Assembly: GCA_024400195.1 (NCBI GenBank)
Contig: JAKSNC010000008.1
Coordinates: 1-64,000 of the forward strand
DNA from: Bacteroidales bacterium
GTDB lineage: Bacteria; Bacteroidota; Bacteroidia; Bacteroidales; F082
DNA: 64,000 nucleotides
Direction of reading: 5' to 3'
Part shown: positions 8,056-17,371 of the stretch, piece after piece
Position numbering within the stretch: the stretch's first letter is position 1
Layout: the number at the start of each line of letters is the position of its first letter
The notes under the pieces: model-generated
Seen by the model: only the letters and a program-made list of their open reading frames with translations
The model's database searches: none
What the model was told of the DNA's origin: nothing
Translations under genes and position numbers: made by a program

Positions 8056-8817
8056 ATGAGAAGAAAAATAGTTGCCGGAAACTGGAAGATGAACAAGGAT
8101 TTTGACGAGGCCGAAACATTGATTGACGATGTTGTTAAAGGTCTTGAAGAGGAAGAAGTAGATTGCGATGTCGTTATCTGCCCTCCATTCCCATACCTCG
8201 AACTTGCGACTGACGGCGCCGCTGACAGCGAGTTGTTTGAAGTCGGAGCACAGAATGTCAGTTCGTTTGATTCAGGTGCCTATACCGGCGAAGTTTCAGC
8301 CGCGATGCTGGCATCTCTCGACGTGAATTTCTGCATAATAGGACATAGTGAGAGACGCAAATATTTCAATGAAGACAACGCTACTCTCGCAGTGAAGGTC
8401 GAAAAAGTGCTTGCTAATGAGATAGTTCCGATTTACTGTGTCGGTGAGACTTTGGAGGAACGCGAGGCAAACCGTCATTTTGACGTGATACGCCGTCAGG
8501 TCGAAGAAGGCCTTTTCGGTCTTGATGCCGCCGATTTCGAGAACGTCGTCATCGCTTACGAACCTGTATGGGCTATCGGAACAGGCAAAACCGCGACTCC
8601 GGAACAGGCCGAAGAGATTCACGCCTTTATACGTTCGCTCGTGAAAGAGAAATACGGCGACGATATAGCAAACGAGATACACATCCTCTACGGCGGAAGC
8701 TGCAACGCTAAGAACGCGTCGGCACTCTTCGCACAACCCGACATCGACGGCGGACTTATCGGAGGCGCGTCGCTGAAGGCAGAAGATTTCGTGAGCATCT
8801 GCCGTCAGGCAAAATAA
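8056..8817 (+). CDS. tpiA: Triosephosphate isomerase
   Basis: A 253-residue glycolytic enzyme interconverting dihydroxyacetone phosphate and glyceraldehyde 3-phosphate. The start MRRKIVAGNWKMN gives the substrate-binding Asn and Lys; IIGHSERR holds the catalytic His; AYEPVWAIGTGKTATPEQAEEIH holds the catalytic Glu and the flexible lid; LYGGSC and DGGLIGGASLKAEDF form the phosphate site. The length is normal. The ATG was chosen because a 16-residue extension would start within the promoter. prmA follows at 14 bases, so the two are probably one transcript. Confidence 0.97.
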   Translation: MRRKIVAGNWKMNKDFDEAETLIDDVVKGLEEEEVDCDVVICPPFPYLELATDGAADSELFEVGAQNVSSFDSGAYTGEVSAAMLASLDVNFCIIGHSERRKYFNEDNATLAVKVEKVLANEIVPIYCVGETLEEREANRHFDVIRRQVEEGLFGLDAADFENVVIAYEPVWAIGTGKTATPEQAEEIHAFIRSLVKEKYGDDIANEIHILYGGSCNAKNASALFAQPDIDGGLIGGASLKAEDFVSICRQAK

Positions 8818-8831
8818 AGAAAATCAAACGG

Positions 8832-9662
8832 ATGAATTACCTCGCCTATACGTTCAGCACACCGGACGATGATGCGCTGAAAGATATGTTTGTGGAACTG
8901 TTGGGACAAATCGGTTTCGACGGCTTTATGGATGTCGATGACGGCCTTTCAGCCTACTGTCGCGAAAACGACCTATCGGAAATATCTGTAAATGAAATAC
9001 TTTCAATGGAACAGTTTCGCGATGTGCGGATATTGGGGACCGAGGTTATTCCCGACCAGGACTGGAACGCGGAATGGGAGGCATCATACGCACCGGCCGT
9101 GATAAACGACAAGTGCAGGATACGCGCCCCATTCCACGCACCAGACGATAAATTCGAATACGACATCGTGATAGAGCCTAAGATGTCGTTCGGGACGGCG
9201 CATCACGAGACGACATCGCAGATGATACAGCTTATGTTCGAGACGGACTTCAAAGGAAAAAATGTACTCGACATGGGCTGTGGAACCGCAGTCCTCGCTA
9301 TACTCGCACGCCGCTTAGGAGCCGGACATGCCGTCGCTATAGATAATGACGAATGGGCATACCGCAACTCCGTTGACAACGTCGAAAGGAACAAGATGAC
9401 CGACATCGACGTTGAACTCGGCGATGCGTCTTCGCTTAGAGCTATAAAGTTTGACATCATACTCGCAAATATAAATAGGAATATCCTGCTTAACGATATG
9501 CACGAATATGTCGGAGCATTGAACGACAACGGAAAAATTCTCTTCAGCGGATTCTATGAGAGCGACCTCCCGATGATTCGTAAGAGAGCTGAAGAACTCG
9601 GACTCAGATATATCCGTCACATCAAAAAAAACGAATGGACGGCTGCCGAATTCGAAAAATAA
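8832..9662 (+). CDS. prmA: Ribosomal protein L11 methyltransferase
   Basis: A 276-residue S-adenosylmethionine-dependent methyltransferase expected to trimethylate ribosomal protein L11. The N-terminal third is the L11-recognition domain; the catalytic domain begins near residue 110. Seen are FGTAHHETTSQM, motif I VLDMGCGTAVLAILA (about 144-158), the acidic AIDNDEWAY and the post-I/IV region IILANINRNIL. The enzyme is cytoplasmic. It follows tpiA closely and precedes the large secreted protein by 19 bases. Assignment is by clear motif order; the target is inferred from the family. Confidence 0.92.
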   Translation: MNYLAYTFSTPDDDALKDMFVELLGQIGFDGFMDVDDGLSAYCRENDLSEISVNEILSMEQFRDVRILGTEVIPDQDWNAEWEASYAPAVINDKCRIRAPFHAPDDKFEYDIVIEPKMSFGTAHHETTSQMIQLMFETDFKGKNVLDMGCGTAVLAILARRLGAGHAVAIDNDEWAYRNSVDNVERNKMTDIDVELGDASSLRAIKFDIILANINRNILLNDMHEYVGALNDNGKILFSGFYESDLPMIRKRAEELGLRYIRHIKKNEWTAAEFEK

Positions 9663-9681
9663 TGCTAACACCACAGATGAT

Positions 9682-12600
9682 ATGAAAATATTGTTGAAAC
9701 TTTTGTTCATCTTGTTGGTCGCGACAGCCCCTTTATTTAACGCGAATGGACAAAACGTCGTCATAAAGACAGACCAAAAGGATTTTATTAAGCAGATTCA
9801 CAGCATCCTTTACGACAAAAAAGGCGACTTGCAACTGGCAAGGATAAAGAACTTTATGCCTTATTTAGAAAAAAAATGGTCGGAAGAACGCTTTACGTCG
9901 GAAGAGAAAGACAAGATAATCTCCATCACCGACAAAATGGTGAAGAACAAAATGCTCAATGCAGCGGCCTTTGTGGAATATTTCGCTGCACTGAGTGATA
10001 TCGCAATGTCTTCACTCTCACACAACAGCATAGAATGCTGGCTTGAATATGCCGACAAACACTATAAGGATAAGAATCAGAAGGCTTTCGCGGAATGGCT
10101 CGTCACTATCCAAAAACTGATAGAGGAAAACAGACTCTACAAATCGGGAAGCATGCAGTGGCTGATGAACAACGCGACATATTCTTTTGAAGATGTCGAT
10201 GGCTTCTCCGTCAAGGTGGAATCCTGCGATCTTGTCTGTCTGTCGCGTACCGACAGCCTCGTTATCCGTGAAACCAACGGATATTTTGACGGCGTTTCCA
10301 AATGGACGGGTAGTGGTGGTAAAGTCGATTGGAATAAATTCAATGATGAGAATCTGAATGATGTCTTCGTGGAATTCGACAAATATACTATAAATCTCAA
10401 AAATTTCGAATATGTTGTCGATTCAGCCAGACTCACGAATCCAAAATTGCCTACTACTTCTATACTCGGCCGTTTTCACGACAAAGTGTTTACCATTCCG
10501 CCGTCAAATAAATCACAGTTCCCGACATTCGTCTCTTACAACGACTCTTATCAGCTGACGGATGTCTTCAAAAATGTGGATTTATTTGGAAGCGTAGGTA
10601 TGCGTGGAGTAAATATGATGGTGTCGGGACGCAACGAAAGACCGTCTGTAGTGACATTCCGTAATGAAGATAAGGCGGTCATGTTTCTCAGGTCGCAGAT
10701 GTTCTATTTCAATGATGAAGGCTTCGCGTCAGATGCGGTAAATATGACGATTCCTTTTGAAAACGACTCGATTTATCATGCCAACCTTCAGATGAGGTAT
10801 GGCGAGAACAAACGTGAGCTTATGCTGTTCATGCCGACAAATGGCAACGGTCGTTTTGGTGATTCCTATCATAACATAGACATATCAATCGACGCTATGT
10901 ATTGGAACATCGACGACAAACAGGCCTCGTTTTACAAACTAAGTCCTTTGGGAACTGACAGTCACGGCTTTATAAAGTCGGAAAAATATTTTGAGAAAGA
11001 TGATTTTCTCGATATACAGGGCATGGATAAAGAAAACCCGCTTACGGTTGTTTATAACTATCTTGAGCAATATAACGAAAAAGAAGTGAGAATCAGAGAT
11101 TTGTGTGACTTTGTCAGAAAACCGGAACAACAAGTCGTTAGCATGATTCTCCGTTTGGAACAACTCGGATATCTCAACTATGATAACGTCAACAAAACGG
11201 CTTATCCTAAAGAGTCATTATATAATGCTGTAAAGGCGAGTAGAGGCCTCGTAGATTACGACATTATAAAGATAGAGTCCTTTACGAGGCGCAGACAGAC
11301 TAATTTTATTCTGAATTTTGATAATTTCGATTTTGATGTCTTCGGAGTCAAAAAAGTCAATGTCAGCAAAGCGAAAAACGTCACGATATATCCCGACAGC
11401 TTGAAGATAACGTTTAAGAAGAATCTTGACTTTGATTTCGGAGGAAGACTGACGGCGGGATTGTTTGAGTTCTATTCCAACAAGGGAAATTTTCGGTATG
11501 ACGACTTCTTAGTTGACTTCAAACATGTTGATTCAGTGTCGTTTTTTGTTAGAAAAAGAGACATTGAACCTAATGGCGAATTTGTAAGGGTGAAAAATGT
11601 CCTTGCCGATATTGAGTGTACCATCATGCTTGATGACAAAAACAACAAATCGGGCGAGAAGGACACCCCGAATTATCCAATTCTTAAATCAAAACAACAG
11701 TCGTATATTTATTTCGATAAGCCTTCTATCAACGGCGGACTGCTTGACAGGAAAAAATTCAATTATGTTGTAGATCCTTTTGAGATAGACAGTCTTTTAA
11801 CTTTCAGCACGACAGGAATGGCTTTTCAAGGCGTCCTGCATTCGGCCGGACTTTTCCCCGACATCAGACAGCCGCTATTGATTGAGGACGATTATTCTTT
11901 AGGTCTCGACTGGGACTTTGGTGAAGACGGGACAACTGCCTTTGACAATAAAGCCAGATATTTTAACAGGATAAGCCTTTCTAATAGAGGATTCTTCGGC
12001 GACGGCAGGATAGAATACAATAACACGAAGTTCTCATCACCGCATTTCGTCTTTTATTTAGATTCCGTGGTGTGCATTGCCGATCAGTTGATGGTGAATG
12101 CTGTTCAGGGTAGATATTCACGCCCGTCATTATCCGTCGATAGTGCCTCCGTGAGCTGGCATTTCACGCACGACAGCCTTTTTGTAAAGACATTGCAGAA
12201 ACCGGTCGGTCTTTATAATGATTACGATTTTCACGGACTGCTGAGCCTGACGCCTGACGGACTGACAGGTGCCGGTTTTATGAATGTTGACAAATCGAAA
12301 ATAAAATCAAAAGACTTCAAATTCGCCTTAAACTCATTTGTGGCAGATACTTCCGATTTCTTATTCACTTTCGATGGCAGAGAAGCCGTTGTCGCATCAG
12401 GATTCAATATATCAGTCGATGTTGACAATCAGAAAAGTGTATTCAGACATATAGACTCAATGCCGAATACGTTGGAGTTTCCGCTAAACAGCGTTAAAAG
12501 TATTGTGAATTATGCCGAATGGACGATGAAGGACAATAACTTTTCCTTTGAAACGGAGTCCTTCTTTTCAACAAATCCGTTAAATCTGTTTACGGTTAAC

Positions 12601-14115
12601 TGCGGCAAGGCCGATTATAATGTCGCGACAAACATCATCACGGCAAGCGCTGTAAAGAACGTGGTAAAGGGAAAATTCGTAATAGTGCCGAAAGACGGCA
12701 TCGTGTGTATGATGGAAAATGCCGTGATCGACACACTTCGCGGTGCGACAGTGTTTTTAGATTCCATCGACCCAAATAATTCGCTGACAGACATTGATAT
12801 CGTGATAAATGATGAAGGACTTCGTGGCGAGGGCTATTGTCAATATACCGACCCGTTCCTGATTAAACACGACATATTCCTTTCGGATATTAGATTGGAA
12901 GATGACAGCCTCGTATTAGGGAAGGGAACTATCTTTCGGAAAGATAGTCTTGCTTTAGATGATAATTTCGCTTTTTACGGCAACGTTTTCTTCCGCTCAG
13001 ATAGAAATATCATCAGATTCAACGGTTTTGCAAAAATGACGACCGAGAAGTACCATGGTTTCGGATGGTTCCCTTTTGAAACGGAGATTATGCCGGAAAA
13101 TATAGTGTTGCCTCTTGGAGATACGGTCTCACACTTTGTGTCAAGCGGGATTGTTCGTACTTCGAGAGGACTTGCCGTTGATTTCCTGAAAGAAGGCGGT
13201 ACACAGGAACCAGAAGATGTTGTTGCGTTGTACGACGGCTCGGTGAGATTCGATAGGCCTTCGTCATCGTACATTATCGAAAATCCCGACAAACAGAAAA
13301 ACTCAAAGATGGTCTTCAACACAAAGACGGACAATGTTTCCGGTGATGTCGCGACAGATTTCGGCTTAGGAGCGCGTTTCATGAAGTTTGATGCCGATGG
13401 AACATTCGATTACAGTTATGAGTATGACTCGTTGTCGTTCGATGTGAATCTTTTGCTTGATTTTCCCATTGAAAATAAGCTTATAGATATGATGTTCGAC
13501 ACTATCTACAAAACTATACACCCTGATGCCGTCGTTGGAGATAATATCTATTTCGATGATGAGTCGGAAGCTGAATTTTGGCTGACGGACGATGAGGTTG
13601 GGGATGGCGAGGAAGTGCCGGATTCAGACAACGAAGTTGGAGAAGACAAACAGACGAAATCTGGTAAATCAGGCAAAAAAGGCAAGCATTCAAAAGATGA
13701 GGTACAGTTTGAGAAGGCGGAGACGAGTGCCGTCCTCAATATGGAAGACGTTGACATCAGATATGTTAGAAAGTCTAATATGCTTGTCGCTGTTGACAGT
13801 GTGCATTTGGTTGGAATAGGCAGCCGCAAGTTAGACGAGTCTGTTAAACTCCTTATGATGGCAAATCTGAACGAACCGCAATCGCTGAAGTTGTATATAG
13901 AGGCCACACCGGATATTTGGTTCTACTTTGATTATGAGGAAGATAGAATGCTTTTGGTATCGAATGACGAAAACTTTAACGAGGCTTTGGATGCCGTAAA
14001 GGAAAATCATCGCGTTTTTAATGACAAGAAGGCCGGCGGACATTTCGAATACGGTCTCGGCGATTACTATAATGTTTCCGAATTTTGGGATTTGTTGAAT
14101 GTGATTATTAAGTGA
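9682..14115 (+). CDS. Large exported protein of unknown function (1477 aa)
   Basis: I do not recognise the family with certainty. The protein starts with a signal peptide (about residues 1-23, ending near NANGQ) and is otherwise soluble and rich in beta-strand-like, alternating hydrophobic/aromatic stretches with many Asp, Asn and Phe-Asp repeats, as in long beta-solenoid or LPS-transport-like proteins. A helical segment at about 468-512 (VRIRDLCDFVRKPEQQ...LRLEQLGYLNYD) looks like a winged-helix fold, odd for an exported protein. A very acidic then Lys/Gly-rich linker lies at about 1288-1350. The stop overlaps the plsY start by four bases, which suggests an envelope role with coupled expression. 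No T9SS tail is evident. Confidence 0.8.
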   Translation: MKILLKLLFILLVATAPLFNANGQNVVIKTDQKDFIKQIHSILYDKKGDLQLARIKNFMPYLEKKWSEERFTSEEKDKIISITDKMVKNKMLNAAAFVEYFAALSDIAMSSLSHNSIECWLEYADKHYKDKNQKAFAEWLVTIQKLIEENRLYKSGSMQWLMNNATYSFEDVDGFSVKVESCDLVCLSRTDSLVIRETNGYFDGVSKWTGSGGKVDWNKFNDENLNDVFVEFDKYTINLKNFEYVVDSARLTNPKLPTTSILGRFHDKVFTIPPSNKSQFPTFVSYNDSYQLTDVFKNVDLFGSVGMRGVNMMVSGRNERPSVVTFRNEDKAVMFLRSQMFYFNDEGFASDAVNMTIPFENDSIYHANLQMRYGENKRELMLFMPTNGNGRFGDSYHNIDISIDAMYWNIDDKQASFYKLSPLGTDSHGFIKSEKYFEKDDFLDIQGMDKENPLTVVYNYLEQYNEKEVRIRDLCDFVRKPEQQVVSMILRLEQLGYLNYDNVNKTAYPKESLYNAVKASRGLVDYDIIKIESFTRRRQTNFILNFDNFDFDVFGVKKVNVSKAKNVTIYPDSLKITFKKNLDFDFGGRLTAGLFEFYSNKGNFRYDDFLVDFKHVDSVSFFVRKRDIEPNGEFVRVKNVLADIECTIMLDDKNNKSGEKDTPNYPILKSKQQSYIYFDKPSINGGLLDRKKFNYVVDPFEIDSLLTFSTTGMAFQGVLHSAGLFPDIRQPLLIEDDYSLGLDWDFGEDGTTAFDNKARYFNRISLSNRGFFGDGRIEYNNTKFSSPHFVFYLDSVVCIADQLMVNAVQGRYSRPSLSVDSASVSWHFTHDSLFVKTLQKPVGLYNDYDFHGLLSLTPDGLTGAGFMNVDKSKIKSKDFKFALNSFVADTSDFLFTFDGREAVVASGFNISVDVDNQKSVFRHIDSMPNTLEFPLNSVKSIVNYAEWTMKDNNFSFETESFFSTNPLNLFTVNCGKADYNVATNIITASAVKNVVKGKFVIVPKDGIVCMMENAVIDTLRGATVFLDSIDPNNSLTDIDIVINDEGLRGEGYCQYTDPFLIKHDIFLSDIRLEDDSLVLGKGTIFRKDSLALDDNFAFYGNVFFRSDRNIIRFNGFAKMTTEKYHGFGWFPFETEIMPENIVLPLGDTVSHFVSSGIVRTSRGLAVDFLKEGGTQEPEDVVALYDGSVRFDRPSSSYIIENPDKQKNSKMVFNTKTDNVSGDVATDFGLGARFMKFDADGTFDYSYEYDSLSFDVNLLLDFPIENKLIDMMFDTIYKTIHPDAVVGDNIYFDDESEAEFWLTDDEVGDGEEVPDSDNEVGEDKQTKSGKSGKKGKHSKDEVQFEKAETSAVLNMEDVDIRYVRKSNMLVAVDSVHLVGIGSRKLDESVKLLMMANLNEPQSLKLYIEATPDIWFYFDYEEDRMLLVSNDENFNEALDAVKENHRVFNDKKAGGHFEYGLGDYYNVSEFWDLLNVIIK

Positions 14116-14738
14116 TTATGATTATCTGTTGCATTGTTTCAGTTGTTACCGCGTATCTTTTGGGATCTATAGCCACGGCGGTTTTTGTTGGAAAATGGTT
14201 TTACGGTGTTGATGTGAGAACAGTGGGGTCGCATAATGCCGGCACGACCAACGTCATAAGGGTGCTCGGCACAAAACCCGGTATCGTTGTCTTCGTTGTA
14301 GATGTCCTGAAAGGTTCCGTATCGGTTTTAATGATGAATCTTTATTGCAGACTCTTTGATGTCGTTCTTCCTGATTTTCTGCCTGTTGCCGTCGTTGTTG
14401 CCACGGTACTCGGTCATGTCTATCCTGTTTTCGCCGGCTTCAAGGGCGGGAAAGGCGTCGCCACACTCCTTGGCGTGGGGCTTGCGTTGTTTCCAGTCGC
14501 GACATTGTCTGCCTTCGGCGTGTTTGTCGTCGTATTGTGCCTGTCGCATTACGTTTCGGTAGGTTCTATGCTCGCCGGATTGTCGTTCCCGTTTTGGGTG
14601 TTCTTCGTTTTTCCGGAACAAAACGTGTATCTTCAGGTTTTCGCAATATGCGTGGCCGTCTTTATGCCAATCGTTCATCTTAAAAATATAAAGCGACTGA
14701 TAAAAAAAGAAGAAAATAAGTTCTCTTTTAAGAAGTGA
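14112..14738 (+). CDS. plsY: Acyl-phosphate:glycerol-3-phosphate acyltransferase
   Basis: A 208-residue inner-membrane enzyme making lysophosphatidate from acyl phosphate and glycerol 3-phosphate, the first acylation step of phospholipid synthesis. Three family motifs are seen: AYLLGSIATA near the start, VGSHNAGTTNVIRVLG (about 36-51) and FKGGKGVAT (about 112-120), plus GHVYPVF just before. Several membrane helices separate them. The ATG overlaps the preceding large gene by four bases. The C-terminal tail is short and basic. Assignment is secure. Confidence 0.95.
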   Translation: MIMIICCIVSVVTAYLLGSIATAVFVGKWFYGVDVRTVGSHNAGTTNVIRVLGTKPGIVVFVVDVLKGSVSVLMMNLYCRLFDVVLPDFLPVAVVVATVLGHVYPVFAGFKGGKGVATLLGVGLALFPVATLSAFGVFVVVLCLSHYVSVGSMLAGLSFPFWVFFVFPEQNVYLQVFAICVAVFMPIVHLKNIKRLIKKEENKFSFKK

Positions 14739-14755
14739 CTTTGAAAAAAAAATAT

Positions 14756-14764
14756 TACCTTTGT
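14756..14764 (+). promoter_or_regulatory. -7 promoter element of dnaN
   Basis: TACCTTTGT matches TAnnTTTGY, 58 bases before the dnaN ATG. A TTTG at 14740-14743 is too close to be the paired -33 box. Confidence 0.65.
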
Positions 14765-14822
14765 AAGATTTATCTTTTCATGAAATCTTTTCAAAAATAG
14801 TGTAAAACAAAAATCTAATACC

Positions 14823-15947
14823 ATGAAATTCATTATATCAAGTCTGAAACTTCAAAAAGCGATCGTTTCGCTTTCAGGTGTCCTCAATAGTAATAACGCG
14901 CTTCCGATTCTTGACGATTTTTTGTTCGAGATGTCTGACGGAATACTCAAGGTAACGGCATGTAACCTTGAAACACGCATGACCGTAACCATTAAGCCGG
15001 AAATGATGGACGGCACATTCTCCGTCACAATACCGGCACGTTTCTTTATCGACCTGATGAAGTCGCTTCCCGACATACCGGTGTCAATCACCATTGATGA
15101 GAATACACTCGGAATAGAAGTCTCTACAGGAGAAGGCCGTTATAAGATGGTCGGACATAAAAGCGAAGAATATCCAAAGGAGCAGCCTCTCGACAACCCT
15201 GTCAAATGGGAGATTCCCGCCGACGTTATCGCATGCGGCTTTGATAAGACGATATCGGCGACCGCCAATGATGAAGACCGTCCGATAATGAACGGTGTCT
15301 TGATGGATATGACTAACGAGATGCTTACCTTTGTCGCCACCGACGCCCATAAGTTAGTGCGTTACCGCCGTGTCGATGTCAAGTCGGAAAATGGAGCATC
15401 ATTCGTTATCCCCAAGAAACCCATCGGCCAGCTTAAAAACAGCCTCGCCAACAAAGCCGACGAGATGGTGACAGTCGAGTTTGATAAGAAGAACGCCAAG
15501 TTCACTTTCGACGACTTCAGCCTGCAGTGCCGCCTCATCGACGGAACATATCCTAAATACAATTCCGTTATTCCTCAAGAGAGTCCGAACAAACTTATCG
15601 TTGACAGAATGTCGCTCGTCTCCGCTATGAAACGCGTGTCAATCTTCTCAAGCAAAGCCACAAGCCAGATACGCTTCAAGATAACCGGTCAGGAACTCAT
15701 CCTTACGGCGGAAGACCTCGACTACTATAATGAGGCAAAGGAAAGACTCACCTGTAATTATACCGGAAACGATATGGAAATCGGTTTTAATTCCCGTTTC
15801 TTCCAGGAAATGCTTGCCAACGTGAGCCAGCAGGAAGTCCAAATAGGCCTTACTTCACCGGAACGTCCGGGCGTCATCACTCCTGTTGACAACCAGAACG
15901 AAAACGAAGATATTCTGATGCTCCTGATGCCGGTGATGCTTAACTAA
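14823..15947 (+). CDS. dnaN: DNA polymerase III beta sliding clamp
   Basis: A 374-residue ring-forming clamp that tethers polymerase III to DNA. The three-domain fold is suggested by MKFIISSLKLQKAIVSLSGVLNSNNALPILDDFLFE at the start, then FVATDAHKLVRYRR in the middle domain, and the C-terminal LLMPVMLN, equivalent to the canonical PM(R/K)L end that lines the partner-binding pocket. The length is normal. dnaN is not beside dnaA here. It is followed after two bases by the DUF6913 gene, then dapA, probably as one transcript from the promoter at 14756. Confidence 0.97.
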   Translation: MKFIISSLKLQKAIVSLSGVLNSNNALPILDDFLFEMSDGILKVTACNLETRMTVTIKPEMMDGTFSVTIPARFFIDLMKSLPDIPVSITIDENTLGIEVSTGEGRYKMVGHKSEEYPKEQPLDNPVKWEIPADVIACGFDKTISATANDEDRPIMNGVLMDMTNEMLTFVATDAHKLVRYRRVDVKSENGASFVIPKKPIGQLKNSLANKADEMVTVEFDKKNAKFTFDDFSLQCRLIDGTYPKYNSVIPQESPNKLIVDRMSLVSAMKRVSIFSSKATSQIRFKITGQELILTAEDLDYYNEAKERLTCNYTGNDMEIGFNSRFFQEMLANVSQQEVQIGLTSPERPGVITPVDNQNENEDILMLLMPVMLN

Positions 15948-15949
15948 AG

Positions 15950-16486
15950 ATGTGTAAAACCATAGTTAGATACCTGAGGCGGAAGTCGATAGAGAAGAAT
16001 GCCGCAAAAAGAAGACATCATGCCATACCGGATCTGTCGCAGCCGCTGACCGTAGGCGTGCTGATTGAAGATGGCGCACCACACATAGACGATATACGTA
16101 AAGAAATATGCAGGCTTTTTAATACGACGCACTGCCTATTCTTTATCTTTGACGCCAAGTCTGACAAAACCGGAGGTATGGATAAGGTGGGGTGTTTTGT
16201 GGGAAGGCATGACTTGAATGTCTTCGGCCTGCTGAATGAAGCCGGAAGAAACAATATCGGCTCGGTGCCTGTCGATATGCTTATTGATGTGGCGAAAGAA
16301 CAGCCGGACGGTCTTCTGCTGAAAGACTATTTGGTATCGCAGATTAAATCGGCTTGGAAAGTGTCGTTCGCATCCAAATACAACGAACTTTTCGATATCG
16401 TGATCGCTCCGAGAGAAAAATCCGACATCGTGGAGAAGATAGGCGATTTGCACAGATATTTATCAATGTTATACGGAAATAAATGA
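15950..16486 (+). CDS. DUF6913-like protein of unknown function
   Basis: A 178-residue soluble protein without signal peptide or membrane helix. The N terminus is basic (RYLRRKSIEKNAAKRRHH), followed by a strand VGVLIEDGAPHIDDI and FNTTHCLFFIFDA. I recall the family as DUF6913, conserved in Bacteroidota and often beside dapA; I am moderately sure of the name and know no function. The ATG lies two bases after the dnaN stop, and the stop overlaps the dapA ATG by four bases, so it is embedded in the dnaN-dapA transcript. Confidence 0.7.
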   Translation: MCKTIVRYLRRKSIEKNAAKRRHHAIPDLSQPLTVGVLIEDGAPHIDDIRKEICRLFNTTHCLFFIFDAKSDKTGGMDKVGCFVGRHDLNVFGLLNEAGRNNIGSVPVDMLIDVAKEQPDGLLLKDYLVSQIKSAWKVSFASKYNELFDIVIAPREKSDIVEKIGDLHRYLSMLYGNK

Positions 16487-17370
16487 AACACAATCCATTT
16501 AAAGGAACTGGTGTCGCATTGGTGACTCCTTTTAACCGTGACGGCTCCGTCGATTATGCCGCGCTTGCCCGTATCGTCGATTTCGATATCCGCAATGGTG
16601 CTGATTTTCTCGTTGCACTCGGCACGACATCGGAAAATCCGACTCTGAACGATGATGAACGCGCGAATATTTTACGCACTGTGTCGGAAACGGCGTCCGG
16701 ACGCTGTCCGATAATGCTTGGTATGGGCGGCAATAACACGGCGTCGCTCCTGTACAATATAGGGAATTTCGATTTTTCAGGCATCAGCGGCTTGCTCAGC
16801 GTGGTGCCGTTCTACAATAAGCCGAATCAGCGTGGGATGTTGGCGCATTTCAATGCAGTGGCAGACGCATCGCCGGTGCCGGTCGTGCTGTATAACGTTC
16901 CGGGGCGCGTAGGCGTGAACCTGCAGGCGGCAACGACGCTTCAACTTGCCGAACATCCCAACATCGTCGCCGTGAAAGAGGCTTCCGGCAACTTGCAGCA
17001 GATAATGGAAATACTTCGCGACAAGCCGGCCGGCTTTGATGTGTTATCCGGAGACGACGGTATAACGCAACCGTTGATGTCGCTCGGAGCCGCAGGCGTC
17101 ATTTCCGTCGCCGCCAACGCATATCCGGAGATATTCTGCAAAATGGTCTCACTGATGAGGAACAACGGGTCTGACGAGGCACTCAGACTTCATTTCAAGA
17201 TGATGAAGATGAACGCGCTTATCTTTGCAGACGGCAACCCAGCCGGCATCAAGGCACTTTTGGCATACAGAAAACTTTGCGAGAATGTCCTCAGACTGCC
17301 TCTCGTCCCCGTCTCCGACAAAGTTAGATGTGATATAGAAAACGAATATGAGAATATTAAAAATTTTTAA
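16483..17370 (+). CDS. dapA: 4-Hydroxy-tetrahydrodipicolinate synthase
   Basis: A 295-residue TIM-barrel enzyme condensing pyruvate with aspartate semialdehyde in the lysine/diaminopimelate pathway. Visible motifs are GTGVALVTPFNRDGSVD at the start, LGTTSENPTL (the Thr-Thr proton relay), VVLYNVPGRVG with the catalytic Tyr, and IVAVKEASGN with the Schiff-base Lys. The length is typical. The ATG overlaps the preceding gene by four bases. The M14 peptidase gene follows directly; it may be partly co-transcribed but is functionally unrelated. Confidence 0.96.
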   Translation: MKHNPFKGTGVALVTPFNRDGSVDYAALARIVDFDIRNGADFLVALGTTSENPTLNDDERANILRTVSETASGRCPIMLGMGGNNTASLLYNIGNFDFSGISGLLSVVPFYNKPNQRGMLAHFNAVADASPVPVVLYNVPGRVGVNLQAATTLQLAEHPNIVAVKEASGNLQQIMEILRDKPAGFDVLSGDDGITQPLMSLGAAGVISVAANAYPEIFCKMVSLMRNNGSDEALRLHFKMMKMNALIFADGNPAGIKALLAYRKLCENVLRLPLVPVSDKVRCDIENEYENIKNF

Positions 17371-17371
17371 T

